A stretch of 64,000 bases of DNA from Streptomyces sp. HUAS MG91 (GTDB lineage Bacteria > Actinomycetota > Actinomycetes > Streptomycetales > Streptomycetaceae). Positions 26,882-38,886 of the stretch are shown piece by piece (positions within the stretch are counted from its first letter, which is position 1; each line of letters starts with the position of its first letter). The notes below the pieces were generated by a model, which worked only from the letters and a program-made list of their open reading frames with translations, did no database searches and was not told the origin of the DNA. Where the stretch lies: the NCBI RefSeq assembly GCF_040529335.1, contig NZ_CP159534.1:6200001-6264000 (forward strand). Direction: 5' to 3'. Position numbers and translations under genes: made by a program.

Positions 26882-29800
26882 TCAGTTGTGCATCGGCAGC
26901 CAGGCGGTCTGCACCAGCTGCGCGCCGCCCTTGCGGGTGATGAACATGCCACGGCCCTGCGGCAGTCGCTGCGGCTTGAGCGGGCCGAAGATCTGGCCCT
27001 CCGCCGGGTCGCCGGAGAGCACCAGGCCCGTCGCGCCGAGCTCCTTCATGCGCTGCATGACCGGCTCGAAGGACTGCCGCGCCGCACCCGAGGACGACCG
27101 CGCGACGATGATGCGCAGACCCAGGTCACGGGCGAACGGCAGGTACTCCAGGAGCGACTGGAGCGGGTTGCCCGAGCTGGTGGCCACCAGGTCGTAGTCG
27201 TCGACGATGATGAACGCGTCGGGCAGGTCGTACCACGACCGGTTGCGCAACTGCTCCGGCGTGACGTCCGGACCCGGCATACGACGGCCCATCGAGCCCG
27301 CCAGACTGGTGACGACCTCCTGGAGCTGCGGGCCCGACGCGCAGTACTTGTACAGATGCGACTCGGGCATCTCGCCCAGGTGCGCACGCCGGTAGTCACC
27401 GACGACCAGCAGCGCCTTGTCGGTCGCGTACCGCTCCGAGATCTGCTTGGCGATCATGCGCAGGAACGCCGACTTGCCGGACTCGGACTCGCCGTAGACC
27501 ACCATCAGCGGGTCGTTCTCGAAGTCGATGAACGCCGGCGACAGCGTCGTCTCGTCGACACCGATCGCGACACCCCGCTCGGGGAAGTCGCTGCCCTTGG
27601 GGATCTCGCTGATGTGCAGCTTCGTCGGCAACATCCGCACCGGCGGGGCGGCCGGACCCTGCCAGTGCTCGGCGATCGCCGTCACCATCTGCTCGATGCC
27701 CTGGCCGAGCGTCGTCACGTCCGACGAGGCGTCGATCCGGGGGAGACCGGCGAGCGAGCTGAGCTTGTCCGGGGTCAGTCCGCGGCCGGGCATGCCCAGC
27801 GGCACGGCCTCCATCTTCTTGCGGTCGAACTCCGACTCCATCGGGTCACCGAGCTTCAGCTCCACGCGGTTCAGGAGCTGGTCGCGCAGCGCGGGCCGCA
27901 CCTCGCTGTACCGGGCGGCGCCGATGAACAGGTGGATGCCGAAGCCGAGACCGCGGGCGGCGAGATCCAGGATCACCGGGTCGAGCTGCTCGTAGTCGGT
28001 CTTGAAGGCGGCCCAGCCGTCGATGATCAGGAAGACGTCGCCCCACCGCTGGTCCGGGTACTGGCCCGCGGCGCGCCGCGCCCGGTACGTCCCCATGGAG
28101 TCGATGTTGTTGGCGCGGAAGAACTCCTCGCGCTCGTTGAGGATCCCGCGCACCTCGGCGACCGTACGGCGGATCTTCTCCGCGTCGAGCCGGGAGGCGG
28201 CGCCGCCCACGTGTGGCAGGCCCTCCATGGAGAGCATGCCGCCACCACCGAAGTCGAGGCAGTAGAACTGCACTTCGGCCGCGGTGTGGGTGAGCGCGAA
28301 CGCCGACATCACGGTACGGATCAGCGTCGACTTGCCGGACTGCGGACCACCGACCACGAGCGCGTGACCGGACGAGCCGGAGAAGTCCAGGTACTGGATG
28401 TCGCGCCGCTGCTCGAACGGCTTGTCCACCAGCGCCATCGGCACGATCAGCTTGCTCTGCGCCGAGTACTCGGCGGCGTGCAGACCGCGCTCCGCCGTCG
28501 CCGACAGCGGCGGCAGCAGGGCGTCCATCGAGGGGGACTCCTCCAGCGGCGGCAGCCACACCTGGTGGGGCGGCGGGCCCTGGCCGACGAGGCGGGCCAC
28601 GATGACGTCGAGGACGGTGTCCGCGAGCGCGTCGTCCACCTGGTCCGGCACCTCCTCGGGCTCCGGTTCCTGGATGATCTGCTGCGCGACCGGCGCCGCG
28701 GTGAACAGCACCGGCTGCCGGTGAGTGCGCGACCCGCCGGGCCCCGAGCCGCCCGGCCGGTAGACACCACCGACGTACGCGGCCTTGAACTGGATCATCG
28801 TCTCGGTGTCGTACTTGAGGATGCCCGAACCCGGCACGTTCGGCAGGTGGTACGCGTCCGGGACACCGATCGCCGTACGGGACTCGGCGGCCGAGAAGGT
28901 GCGCAGACCGATGCGGTACGACAGGAACGTGTCCAGACCGCGCAGCTTGCCCTCCTCCAGGCGCTGCGAGGCGAGCAGCATGTGCACACCCATGGATCGG
29001 CCGATGCGGCCGATCTGGATGAACATCTCGATGAAGTCGGGCCGTGCGGTGAGCAGCTCGGAGAACTCGTCGAGCACCATCACCAGGGACGGCAGCGGGT
29101 CCAGCGGGGCGCCGGCCGCGCGCGCCTTCTCGTAGTCGGTGATGTTGGCGTAGTTGCCCGCCGAGCGGAGCAGCTCCTGGCGGCGCTGGAGCTCACCGGT
29201 GATCGAGTCGCGCATGCGGTCGATGAGGGTGAGGTCGTCGGCCAGGTTGGTGATCACGGCGGCGACGTGCGGCAGTTCGGACATGCCGGCGAAGGTCGCG
29301 CCGCCCTTGAAGTCGGCGAGGATGAAGTTCAGCGTCTCCGAGGAGTGCGTCACCGTCAGCGCGAGCACCAGGGTGCGCAGCACCTCGGACTTGCCGGAAC
29401 CGGTCGCGCCGACGCACAGGCCGTGCGGGCCCATGCCCTCCTGCGAGGCCTCCTTGATGTCGAGCATCACCGGCTGGCCGTCGCGGTCCACGCCCAGCGG
29501 CACGCGCAGCCGCTCGTGCAGGGTGCGCGGGCGCCAGGTGCGCGACACGTCCACCGAACCGGCGTCGCCGATGCCCATGAGCTCGGTGAAGTCCAGGTTG
29601 GCGAGCAGCGGTTCGTCGCCGTCCGCCGAGCCGGCGCGCAGCGGCGCGAGCTGCCGGGCGAGGGCCTCGGCCTCGGTGGCCGACAGGGTGTCGCAGATGC
29701 CGGTGTACTGGGTGCCGCCCTGCGACTCCAGGAGCAGGCTGCCCGGGTGGACCTGCACGGACAGCGAGCCGCGCAGCTCCTCGACGATGCCGGGGACCAC

Positions 29801-30820
29801 CTCGATGATGGTCACGCCCTGAAGGCCCTCGGCGCCCGCGATCAGCGACTCGTCGGGGATGTCGCCGCCGTCCATCACGACGACGAGGTGCGGGGCGTCG
29901 GCGACCGGCGGCCCGTTCGGGTTGAAGCGGCCGCGCCCTTCGAGGTCGTCGGCGAGCATGTCCTCGATCTCGCCGAGGTCGTCCACGATCATGCGCCGCG
30001 AGCCCGCGCCGTCCACGGTCGAGTCCTGGACGTGCGGCAGCCACTTCGTCCACTCCCACTCGGCCATGGCGCCGGGCGAGGCCACCACCGCGACCCGCAG
30101 GTCCTCGGGGGAGTGCAGGGTGCACAGCTGGGCGATCAGGGCCCGCGCCGCACCGTAAGTGGTGTCCGGATCACCGGAGATGCTGACGTGGTAGAAGGAC
30201 CGCAGCGACACCGCGAGCGGCAGCGCGTCGAGCGTGCCGTGCGTGTCGAGGAACGACTTCATGGCGTGCGCGGTGAGCGGCTCCAGCTCGTCGAGCGGCG
30301 CGGTCTCCGGCGCCATCAGCGGCGTCGACAGCTGCTGCGGGCCGAGCCCGAGCCGTACCTGGGTGAAGTCCCCGTCGCTCGCGCGCCGCTCCCACACCCG
30401 CCGCCCCTCGGCGACCAGTGCCCACAGCTGCTCCGGGTTCGGGTGCAGGAAGAACTGCCCGTCACGCTGCTTGCGCGCGGTGGTCCGCACCTCGCGCCGG
30501 ACCTGGGCCAGGTACTTCAGGTAGTCCTGGCGCTCCTGGGCCATCTCCGCGCCGCCGCCCTGCCGCGCCTTGATCAGCTGGGCGAGCGCCATGGCCAGGG
30601 TGGAGACGATCATGACGCCACCCATGATCTTCATGATCGACTGCCCCGACGTGAAGAAGAACGCCGACGACGTGCCCATGCCCAGCATGGGCAGCAGGCT
30701 CATCATCAGATTCTGGTCTTCGGGCCGGGCCAGTTCGGGCGGCGGCTCCAGCTGCACCTCGTCCGTCGGTACGTCGGGCGGCAATACCCGAGGCGGGCGC
30801 TTGACGATGACCACGCTCAC
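26882..30820 (-). CDS. eccC: Type VII secretion ATPase EccC, three FtsK-type domains
   Basis: 1312 residues, the length of a fused EccCa/EccCb. There are two TM helices near the N-terminus (about 38-75), then a stalk domain and three FtsK/SpoIIIE-type ATPase domains with Walker A motifs GATGSGKS (about residue 470), GGPQSGKS (about 827) and GESESGKS (about 1114). EccC is the motor of the ESX channel and binds substrate C-terminal signals. GTG start with AAGGA about eleven bases upstream. It heads a minus-strand operon with YrhB-like, ATPase, SUKH-type and ESX-type genes and is divergent from eccD. The frame is fully open. Confidence 0.95.
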   Translation of the reverse strand: MSVVIVKRPPRVLPPDVPTDEVQLEPPPELARPEDQNLMMSLLPMLGMGTSSAFFFTSGQSIMKIMGGVMIVSTLAMALAQLIKARQGGGAEMAQERQDYLKYLAQVRREVRTTARKQRDGQFFLHPNPEQLWALVAEGRRVWERRASDGDFTQVRLGLGPQQLSTPLMAPETAPLDELEPLTAHAMKSFLDTHGTLDALPLAVSLRSFYHVSISGDPDTTYGAARALIAQLCTLHSPEDLRVAVVASPGAMAEWEWTKWLPHVQDSTVDGAGSRRMIVDDLGEIEDMLADDLEGRGRFNPNGPPVADAPHLVVVMDGGDIPDESLIAGAEGLQGVTIIEVVPGIVEELRGSLSVQVHPGSLLLESQGGTQYTGICDTLSATEAEALARQLAPLRAGSADGDEPLLANLDFTELMGIGDAGSVDVSRTWRPRTLHERLRVPLGVDRDGQPVMLDIKEASQEGMGPHGLCVGATGSGKSEVLRTLVLALTVTHSSETLNFILADFKGGATFAGMSELPHVAAVITNLADDLTLIDRMRDSITGELQRRQELLRSAGNYANITDYEKARAAGAPLDPLPSLVMVLDEFSELLTARPDFIEMFIQIGRIGRSMGVHMLLASQRLEEGKLRGLDTFLSYRIGLRTFSAAESRTAIGVPDAYHLPNVPGSGILKYDTETMIQFKAAYVGGVYRPGGSGPGGSRTHRQPVLFTAAPVAQQIIQEPEPEEVPDQVDDALADTVLDVIVARLVGQGPPPHQVWLPPLEESPSMDALLPPLSATAERGLHAAEYSAQSKLIVPMALVDKPFEQRRDIQYLDFSGSSGHALVVGGPQSGKSTLIRTVMSAFALTHTAAEVQFYCLDFGGGGMLSMEGLPHVGGAASRLDAEKIRRTVAEVRGILNEREEFFRANNIDSMGTYRARRAAGQYPDQRWGDVFLIIDGWAAFKTDYEQLDPVILDLAARGLGFGIHLFIGAARYSEVRPALRDQLLNRVELKLGDPMESEFDRKKMEAVPLGMPGRGLTPDKLSSLAGLPRIDASSDVTTLGQGIEQMVTAIAEHWQGPAAPPVRMLPTKLHISEIPKGSDFPERGVAIGVDETTLSPAFIDFENDPLMVVYGESESGKSAFLRMIAKQISERYATDKALLVVGDYRRAHLGEMPESHLYKYCASGPQLQEVVTSLAGSMGRRMPGPDVTPEQLRNRSWYDLPDAFIIVDDYDLVATSSGNPLQSLLEYLPFARDLGLRIIVARSSSGAARQSFEPVMQRMKELGATGLVLSGDPAEGQIFGPLKPQRLPQGRGMFITRKGGAQLVQTAWLPMHN

Positions 30821-31162
30821 CGAGGCACCAGTCCTTATTCATCGGCATTCGTCGGCAATTACGGTTCCGTGCGCACAGTTGTCGTGCGCATCGGTACATG
30901 TCGGACCGCCCCCGTTACCGGCGGTACCCCCAGACCGGAGAGCGAGTGCTCCGGCGTGCCGGATGATCCTACTGACTCCGGTCAACTGACGGGGCCCATG
31001 GGGTGAGATGAGACCTGGACGGTACGCTGTCGCCCCGCGCGTGACGCCATCCGAACGCCGAACGGGCGCCATACGAACGTCGTCTGCACCAAATAACCGC
31101 GACGCCACACGAATTCTCTACAGCGCCGCCACACCAATTTCTTTACAAGGGGGAACCGCGAG
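30821..31162. promoter_or_regulatory. Divergent control region between eccC and eccD
   Basis: 342 bases without a gene, AT-richer than the surroundings near both ends. On the eccC side a 10-bp tandem (ATTCATCGGC ATTCGTCGGC, 30837-30856) lies in the likely leader. On the eccD side four related direct repeats lie at 31045-31147. No textbook -35/-10 pair stands out. This region must hold the promoters for both halves of the secretion machine. Confidence 0.6.
31045..31147 (+). repeat. Four degenerate direct repeats upstream of eccD
   Basis: Copies of CGCCAYMCGAAY begin at 31045, 31067, 31103 and 31127. The last two are extended and most alike (GCCACACGAATTCTCTACA and GCCACACCAATTTCTTTACA). Spacings are 22, 36 and 24 bases, so at least two pairs sit about two helical turns apart. 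This layout fits a regulator that binds direct repeats, but no known operator is matched. Confidence 0.55.
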
Positions 31163-32632
31163 GTGAGCACCACCGCTCTTGCCGGGGGCGGGACCGGCTT
31201 CTGCCGCGTCACCGTCGCCGCACCGGACGCACGGATCGATGTCGCCCTGCCCGAGGACACGGCCCTGGCCGACATCTATCCCGAGATCCTCCAGCTCTCG
31301 GGGCAGACACAGGCCGAGGGCGACCCCACCGGCTACCACCTGGTCCGCCGGGACGGCACCGTCCTGGACGCCGGCCGCTCGCTCGCCGACCAGCGGGTGC
31401 TCGACGGCGACGTGCTGCTGCTGCGCCCCTTCGGTGAATCGCTGCCCGCCGCCGTGTTCGACGACGTCTCCGACGCCGTCGCCTCCGCGGTCCGCCGCGA
31501 CCGCCGCCGCTGGAGCGACGAGCTGATGAGCGTCGTCGGCCTCGCCGCGGGCGTGCTGCTCCTGACGATGATGGCGTTCGCCCTGTGGTTCTCGAACCCG
31601 ACGGACCGCGACATGCACGGTCTGCCCGGGATCATCGCCGGCGTCGTCGGCGTCCTGCTCGTCGCCCTGTCCGTGGTCCGCGCCCGGGTGTACGACGACC
31701 GCGCCGCGTCCACCGCGCTGGGCCTCGCCGCCCTGCCGCACCTGCTCCTCGCCGGCTCCGGCATCTTCCCGGCCGACGGCGGCGAGGGCCCCGGCCGCCT
31801 CCAGCTGCTGTCCGGCTGCGTCGTGGTGCTCATCGCCTCCGCGCTGCTCGTGGTGCTGCTCCCGCACGGCGACGCCGTCTTCGTCGCCGCCGCCCTGTGC
31901 TCGGCCGTCGGCGCCCTCGCCACCTTCGGCGCCCTGGTCACCGAGGCCCAGCCGCGCGAGGTGGCCGCCGTCACCGCGGTCGTCGCGATCATCGCCGTGG
32001 CCTGGCTGCCCGGCCTCTCCGCCCGCTCCGCCCGCCTCCCCATCGGCTACCGCTCGCCCGACCAGATCGCCCAGGGCCGCGACTACGGCCGCGACGAGGA
32101 GGAGCACGTCGACTTCGGCCGCATCGGCGCCCAGGTCCGCCGCGGCCACGAACTGCTGCTCGGCCTCGTCATCGGCTGCGCCACCGTCGCCGTCGCCACG
32201 GCCGGCGTCGTGCTCGGCTTCTCCGACCAGGTCTGGTCCCAGCTGCTCGCCCTCGCCTGCGGCATCGCCGTGATGCTGCGCGCCCGCCTGTTCGACTACA
32301 CCGCGCAGGTCGCCTCCCTGGTCGTCGGCGGCCTGCTCATCCTCGGCCTGCTGATCCTCGGCATGTCCCTGCACGTCCCGCAGTCCCTGCTGATCAGCCT
32401 GGTGCGGGGGGACAGCGGCCCGCTCAACATCCACACCCTCTGGTTCACCGCCGCCATCGGCGGCGGGGCCGCGCTGCTCGTGGCGGTCGGCCTGACCGTG
32501 CCGCGCAAGGGCGTCTCCCCGTTCTGGGGCCGGCTGCTCGACCTCTTCGACGGCTTCGTGCTGCTGACGCTCGTACCCCTGTGCCTGGCAGTGCTCGGGC
32601 TGTACACGCAGGTGCGCAGCATGGTCAGCTGA
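31163..32632 (+). CDS. eccD: Type VII secretion integral membrane protein EccD
   Basis: 489 residues. Residues 1-105 form a ubiquitin-like cytoplasmic domain (RVTVAAPDARIDVALPEDTA, then VLDGDVLLLRPFG), typical of EccD. From about residue 125 to the end there are roughly eleven hydrophobic helices with a charged cytoplasmic loop in the middle (GRDYGRDEEEHVDF, about 310-325). EccD forms the membrane vestibule of the ESX channel. GTG start with GGGGGAACCG upstream. It is divergent from eccC and the last secretion gene before the core genes. eccB and eccE are not in the window and may lie to the left. Confidence 0.92.
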   Translation: MSTTALAGGGTGFCRVTVAAPDARIDVALPEDTALADIYPEILQLSGQTQAEGDPTGYHLVRRDGTVLDAGRSLADQRVLDGDVLLLRPFGESLPAAVFDDVSDAVASAVRRDRRRWSDELMSVVGLAAGVLLLTMMAFALWFSNPTDRDMHGLPGIIAGVVGVLLVALSVVRARVYDDRAASTALGLAALPHLLLAGSGIFPADGGEGPGRLQLLSGCVVVLIASALLVVLLPHGDAVFVAAALCSAVGALATFGALVTEAQPREVAAVTAVVAIIAVAWLPGLSARSARLPIGYRSPDQIAQGRDYGRDEEEHVDFGRIGAQVRRGHELLLGLVIGCATVAVATAGVVLGFSDQVWSQLLALACGIAVMLRARLFDYTAQVASLVVGGLLILGLLILGMSLHVPQSLLISLVRGDSGPLNIHTLWFTAAIGGGAALLVAVGLTVPRKGVSPFWGRLLDLFDGFVLLTLVPLCLAVLGLYTQVRSMVS

Positions 32633-32837
32633 CCCGCGCACCGACCCGTACCGCGGCGGCCGTGGTCAGGGTGGCAGTCGGGTGACTGCTATCCTGACTC
32701 ACGGCCGTTTGTGTACGCGCCCCCGGCAGCACGCTGGGGACAGCGCCCAGCGAGCCTCGCCTCCCGAGTTACGGAAGCTCCCCTGAGACTGAGACCAGGG
32801 GCACTCGGTGGCGCTCAAGAATCTACGAGGAGTAAGC
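32633..32837 (+). promoter_or_regulatory. rpsO promoter and leader
   Basis: TATCCT at 32690-32695 is a plausible -10 box, giving a leader of about 135 bases. The leader has a small hairpin (CCCCTG at 32780-32785 with CAGGGG at 32796-32801) upstream of the GAGGAG ribosome binding site. Ribosomal protein S15 often represses its own mRNA through leader structure; whether this one does is not shown by the sequence. Confidence 0.35.
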
Positions 32838-33125
32838 GTGGCACTCGACACCGCTACGAAGAAGCAGATCATCGACGAGTTCGGCCAGAAGGAGGGCGAC
32901 ACCGGCTCCCCCGAGGTCCAGGTCGCCATGCTCTCCCGCCGCATCTCGGACCTGACCGAGCACCTCAAGACCCACAAGCACGACCACCACTCGCGTCGTG
33001 GTCTGCTGATCCTGGTCGGTCAGCGTCGCCGCCTGCTGCAGTACCTGGCCAAGAAGGACATCCAGCGCTTCCGTGCCCTGGTCGAGCGCCTCGGCATCCG
33101 CCGCGGTGCGGCCGGCGCCCGCTAA
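32838..33125 (+). CDS. rpsO: 30S ribosomal protein S15
   Basis: 95 residues from GTG 32838 (GAGGAG seven bases upstream), the exact length of actinobacterial S15. Conserved family segments are clear: [32 protein letters not shown] and RRRLLQYL. S15 binds 16S rRNA helices h20-h22 early in 30S assembly. In Streptomyces rpsO is transcribed together with pnp, which follows here after a processing hairpin. An in-frame ATG at 32808 is too far upstream and lacks a ribosome binding site. Confidence 0.97.
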   Translation: MALDTATKKQIIDEFGQKEGDTGSPEVQVAMLSRRISDLTEHLKTHKHDHHSRRGLLILVGQRRRLLQYLAKKDIQRFRALVERLGIRRGAAGAR

Positions 33126-33134
33126 GACGCTGTG

Positions 33135-33172
33135 AAAGGGAGCGGTTCCCGTCTGAGGGGGCCGCTCCCTTT
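33135..33172 (+). terminator. rpsO-pnp intergenic hairpin
   Basis: Perfect 11-bp stem AAAGGGAGCGG/CCGCTCCCTTT around a 16-base loop. In Streptomyces the rpsO-pnp readthrough transcript is known to be cut by RNase III in this intergenic region. This hairpin can act as a partial terminator, a processing site, or both. Confidence 0.75.
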
Positions 33173-33420
33173 GCTGTACGTGCGTACTGTCGCCCTCGCT
33201 TTGTAGTCTGGTGACGTACGACCCCGAAGAAGAACGAGGAGAGGCGCGGTCGAGCCGCCGCCGGTCCTCGGTAGTGGCCCCCGGAGACGCAAGAGGATCC
33301 CCGGGTGCTTCGATCGAAGACCGGCCCGCACCCACGGCGCGCTTCTCCACTCCGTCCCCCTGCCACACGGGCAGAGAGGGACAAAAGACGTAACAGACGA
33401 AAGTAACGGAGAAAACGCTA

Positions 33421-35633
33421 GTGGAGAACGAGACCCACTACGCCGAGGCCGTCATTGACAACGGCTCCTTCGGCACCCGCACCATCCGCTTCGAGACGGG
33501 CCGTCTGGCCCGCCAGGCCGCCGGCTCCGCCGTCGCCTACCTCGACGACGACACCATGGTGCTCTCGGCCACCTCGGCCTCGAAGAACCCCAAGGACAAC
33601 CTCGACTTCTTCCCCCTCACGGTGGACGTCGAGGAGCGGCAGTACGCCGCCGGCAAGATCCCCGGCAGCTTCTTCCGCCGCGAGGGCCGCCCCTCCGAGG
33701 ACGCCATCCTCACCTGCCGCCTGATCGACCGCCCGCTGCGCCCGTCCTTCAAGAAGGGCCTGCGCAACGAGATCCAGGTCGTCGCCACGATCATGGCGCT
33801 CAACCCCGACCACCTGTACGACGTCGTGGCGATCAACGCCGCGTCCGCGTCGACGCAGCTGGCCGGTCTGCCCTTCTCCGGCCCGGTCGGCGGCGTCCGC
33901 GTCGCGCTGATCAACGGCCAGTGGGTCGCGTTCCCGACGCACACCGAGCTCGAGGACGCCGTCTTCGACATGGTCGTCGCCGGTCGCGTCCTGGAGGACG
34001 GCGACGTCGCGATCATGATGGTCGAGGCCGAGGCCACCGACAAGACCATCAAGCTGGTCGAGGGCGGCGCCGAGGCGCCCACCGAGGAGGTCGTCGCCGC
34101 CGGCCTCGACGCCGCGAAGCCCTTCATCAAGGTCCTCTGCAAGGCCCAGTCGGACCTCGCCGCGAAGGCCGCCAAGCCGACCGCCGAGTTCCCGATCTTC
34201 CTGGACTACCAGGACGACGTGCTCGAGGCCCTGACCGCCGCGGTCAAGACCGAGCTGTCCGCCGCCCTCACCATCCCGGGCAAGCAGGACCGCGAGGCCG
34301 AGCTGGACCGCGTCAAGGGTCTGGCCGCCGAGAAGCTCCTCCCGGAGTTCGAGGGCCGCGAGAAGGAGATCTCCGCCGCGTACCGCTCGCTGACCAAGTC
34401 CCTGGTCCGTGAGCGCGTCATCAAGGAGAAGAAGCGCATCGACGGCCGCGGTGTCACCGACATCCGCACCCTGGCCGCCGAGGTCGAGGCCATCCCGCGC
34501 GTGCACGGCTCCGCCCTGTTCGAGCGCGGCGAGACCCAGATCCTGGGCGTCACCACGCTGAACATGCTGCGCATGGAGCAGCAGCTGGACACCCTCTCCC
34601 CGGTGACCCGCAAGCGCTACATGCACAACTACAACTTCCCGCCGTACTCCGTCGGTGAGACGGGCCGCGTCGGCTCCCCGAAGCGCCGCGAGATCGGCCA
34701 CGGCGCGCTCGCCGAGCGCGCGATCGTGCCGGTCCTGCCGACGCGCGAGGAGTTCCCCTACGCGATCCGCCAGGTCTCCGAGGCGCTGGGCTCCAACGGC
34801 TCGACGTCCATGGGCTCGGTCTGCGCCTCGACCATGTCGCTGCTGAACGCCGGTGTGCCGCTGAAGGCCCCCGTCGCCGGTATCGCCATGGGCCTGATCT
34901 CGCAGGAGATCAAGGGCGAGACGCACTACGTCGCCCTCACCGACATCCTCGGTGCCGAGGACGCGTTCGGTGACATGGACTTCAAGGTCGCCGGTACCAA
35001 GGACTTCGTCACGGCCCTCCAGCTGGACACGAAGCTCGACGGCATCCCGGCCTCCGTCCTGGCCGCCGCCCTCAAGCAGGCCCGCGACGCCCGCCTCCAC
35101 ATCCTCGACGTGATGATGGAAGCGATCGACGTCCCGGACGAGATGTCCCCGAACGCCCCGCGGATCATCACGGTCAAGATCCCCGTGGACAAGATCGGTG
35201 AGGTCATCGGCCCGAAGGGCAAGATGATCAACCAGATCCAGGAGGACACCGGCGCCGACATCACGATCGAGGACGACGGCACCATCTACATCGGTGCCGC
35301 CGACGGCCCGGCCGCCGAGGCCGCCCGCGCCACGATCAACGGCATCGCCAACCCGACCATGCCGGAGGTCGGCGAGCGCTACCTGGGCACCGTCGTGAAG
35401 ACGACGACCTTCGGTGCGTTCGTGTCCCTGCTCCCGGGCAAGGACGGTCTGCTGCACATCTCGCAGATCCGCAAGCTCGCCGGCGGCAAGCGCGTGGAGA
35501 ACGTCGAGGACGTCCTCGGTGTGGGCCAGAAGGTCCAGGTCGAGATCGCCGAGATCGACTCCCGCGGCAAGCTCTCCCTGATCCCCGTGGTCGAGGGCGA
35601 GGACGACGCAGACAAGAAGGACGACGCCGACAA

Positions 35634-35637
<4 letters not shown>
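33421..35637 (+). CDS. pnp: Polynucleotide phosphorylase / guanosine pentaphosphate synthetase
   Basis: 738 residues, usual actinobacterial length. Two RNase PH-like halves (about 10-150 and 340-560) flank an all-helical segment. A KH domain follows (about 585-640, [19 protein letters not shown]), then an S1 domain (about 655-725, [15 protein letters not shown]) and an acidic tail. It degrades RNA 3' to 5' by phosphorolysis and can add 3' tails. The Streptomyces enzyme was also described as the ppGpp-pathway protein GpsI. A GTG start has GGAG about ten bases upstream. A perfect 12-bp palindrome (CTTCGATCGAAG, 33308-33319) lies in the leader, and pnp expression in this genus is linked to RNase III. 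Confidence 0.97.
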
Positions 35638-37807
<2,170 letters not shown>

Positions 37808-37816
37808 CCTGCGGCA

Positions 37817-38269
37817 ATGCGCGCGAAAATCACGTACGCCATCACGGCGGCGGTCCTGGTCGTCTACTTCGTCCTGGCCGGCGACCGCGGCATCATGCTG
37901 ATCCAGCAGGGCACGCTGCTCACGGTCACCTTCGGGATCGCGGTACTGATCCTGCCCGTGATCGGCATCTGGTTCCTGTGGGCGAACACCCAGTTCGTCC
38001 GCAAGGCCAACCGTCTCGCCGAACTCCTGGAGGCCGAGGGCGGCCTGCCCGTCGACGAACTCCGCCGGGACGGCTACGGCCGCATCGACCGCGACTCGGC
38101 CGACGAGGTCTTCGCCCGGCGCAAGGCCGAGACCGAGGACGCGCCGGGGGACTGGCGCTGCTGGTTCCGGCTCGCGGTCGCCTACCGCGACGCCCGCGAC
38201 ACCCCTCGCGCCCGCAAAGCGATGCAGCGCGCGATCGCCCTCCAGGAGGGCCGCACGCTCAGCACCTGA
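37817..38269 (+). CDS. Membrane protein with TPR-like tail
   Basis: 150 residues. There are two TM helices (about 6-28 and 33-55) and then a cytoplasmic helical part. The C-terminal 30 residues (WFRLAVAYRDARDTPRARKA) look like a single tetratricopeptide-type repeat. It starts 9 bases after dapB, so it is likely in the same transcript, which ends at the hairpin at 38275. Function is unknown. Confidence 0.7.
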   Translation: MRAKITYAITAAVLVVYFVLAGDRGIMLIQQGTLLTVTFGIAVLILPVIGIWFLWANTQFVRKANRLAELLEAEGGLPVDELRRDGYGRIDRDSADEVFARRKAETEDAPGDWRCWFRLAVAYRDARDTPRARKAMQRAIALQEGRTLST

Positions 38270-38274
38270 GGCAC

Positions 38275-38321
38275 GCGAAGGGGCCCGCCGAGATCACGAT
38301 CGTCTCGACGGGCCCCTTCGC
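38275..38321. terminator. Long hairpin between convergent genes
   Basis: A 19-bp stem with one mismatch (GCGAAGGGGCCCGCCGAGA against TCTCGACGGGCCCCTTCGC) and a 9-base loop. It ends the dapB transcript and the opposing membrane protein gene. Confidence 0.85.
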
Positions 38322-38331
38322 CGTACGTCCC

Positions 38332-38886
38332 TCAGCTCTGCGGCCGGTACTCCTCGGTCCACACCTCGATGCTGTCGGCGGCGCGGTCGAACGCCGTGGA
38401 CCGCCCGAGGAAGTCGGCTCCGTGACTGGTGAGCAGCGTCGTCTGCTCACCCTGCCGGTCCCGCCGTACGAGCACCAGGGCCTGCCCCTGGACCGTGCGG
38501 GGCAGCCCCAGCCAGCGCACCGGCTGCTGCACCGTGCGAGCGGCCACGACCTGCGCCCAGGGCGCCGTGCGCGTCTGGAGGAACCCGACGTGGCGCAGTC
38601 CGCGCGCGCTCACCCAGGTGCCCATCCGCAGCAGTCGCAGGGCGGCGGTGATGATCAGCACCGCGAGCACCCCGCACACGGTCGCGGCGGCGACGTCACC
38701 GGCCACGGCGATGATCACGGCTGCGAAGAGCACGTACGACGCCAGCAGCAGAAGAAGCGCCGCCGCGCCGACCCGGTACGGACCCGGGCGGTACGGGCGG
38801 CGCCACTGGTCCCGGTCGTCGAAGGGCAGCGCGACATCCGCGGCCTCGTCGAATGCACGGTCGGCCGTCAGGAAGGGCAGGGGCAC
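38332..38886 (-). CDS. Membrane protein with PH-like domain
   Basis: 184 residues from a GTG. A polar N-terminus (about 38 residues) is followed by two TM helices (about 40-62 and 66-86), then a beta-rich cytoplasmic domain that begins GTWVSARGLRHVGFLQTRTA, the pattern of bacterial PH domains found after two helices in many actinobacterial membrane proteins. Role unknown. Confidence 0.65.
   Translation of the reverse strand: MPLPFLTADRAFDEAADVALPFDDRDQWRRPYRPGPYRVGAAALLLLLASYVLFAAVIIAVAGDVAAATVCGVLAVLIITAALRLLRMGTWVSARGLRHVGFLQTRTAPWAQVVAARTVQQPVRWLGLPRTVQGQALVLVRRDRQGEQTTLLTSHGADFLGRSTAFDRAADSIEVWTEEYRPQS

Noticed and set aside
26693..31006. A 1437-codon plus-strand frame across eccC
   Set aside because: Antisense shadow of eccC. 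The minus strand carries three Walker A motifs, while the plus frame is an Arg/Gly/His-rich low-information sequence.
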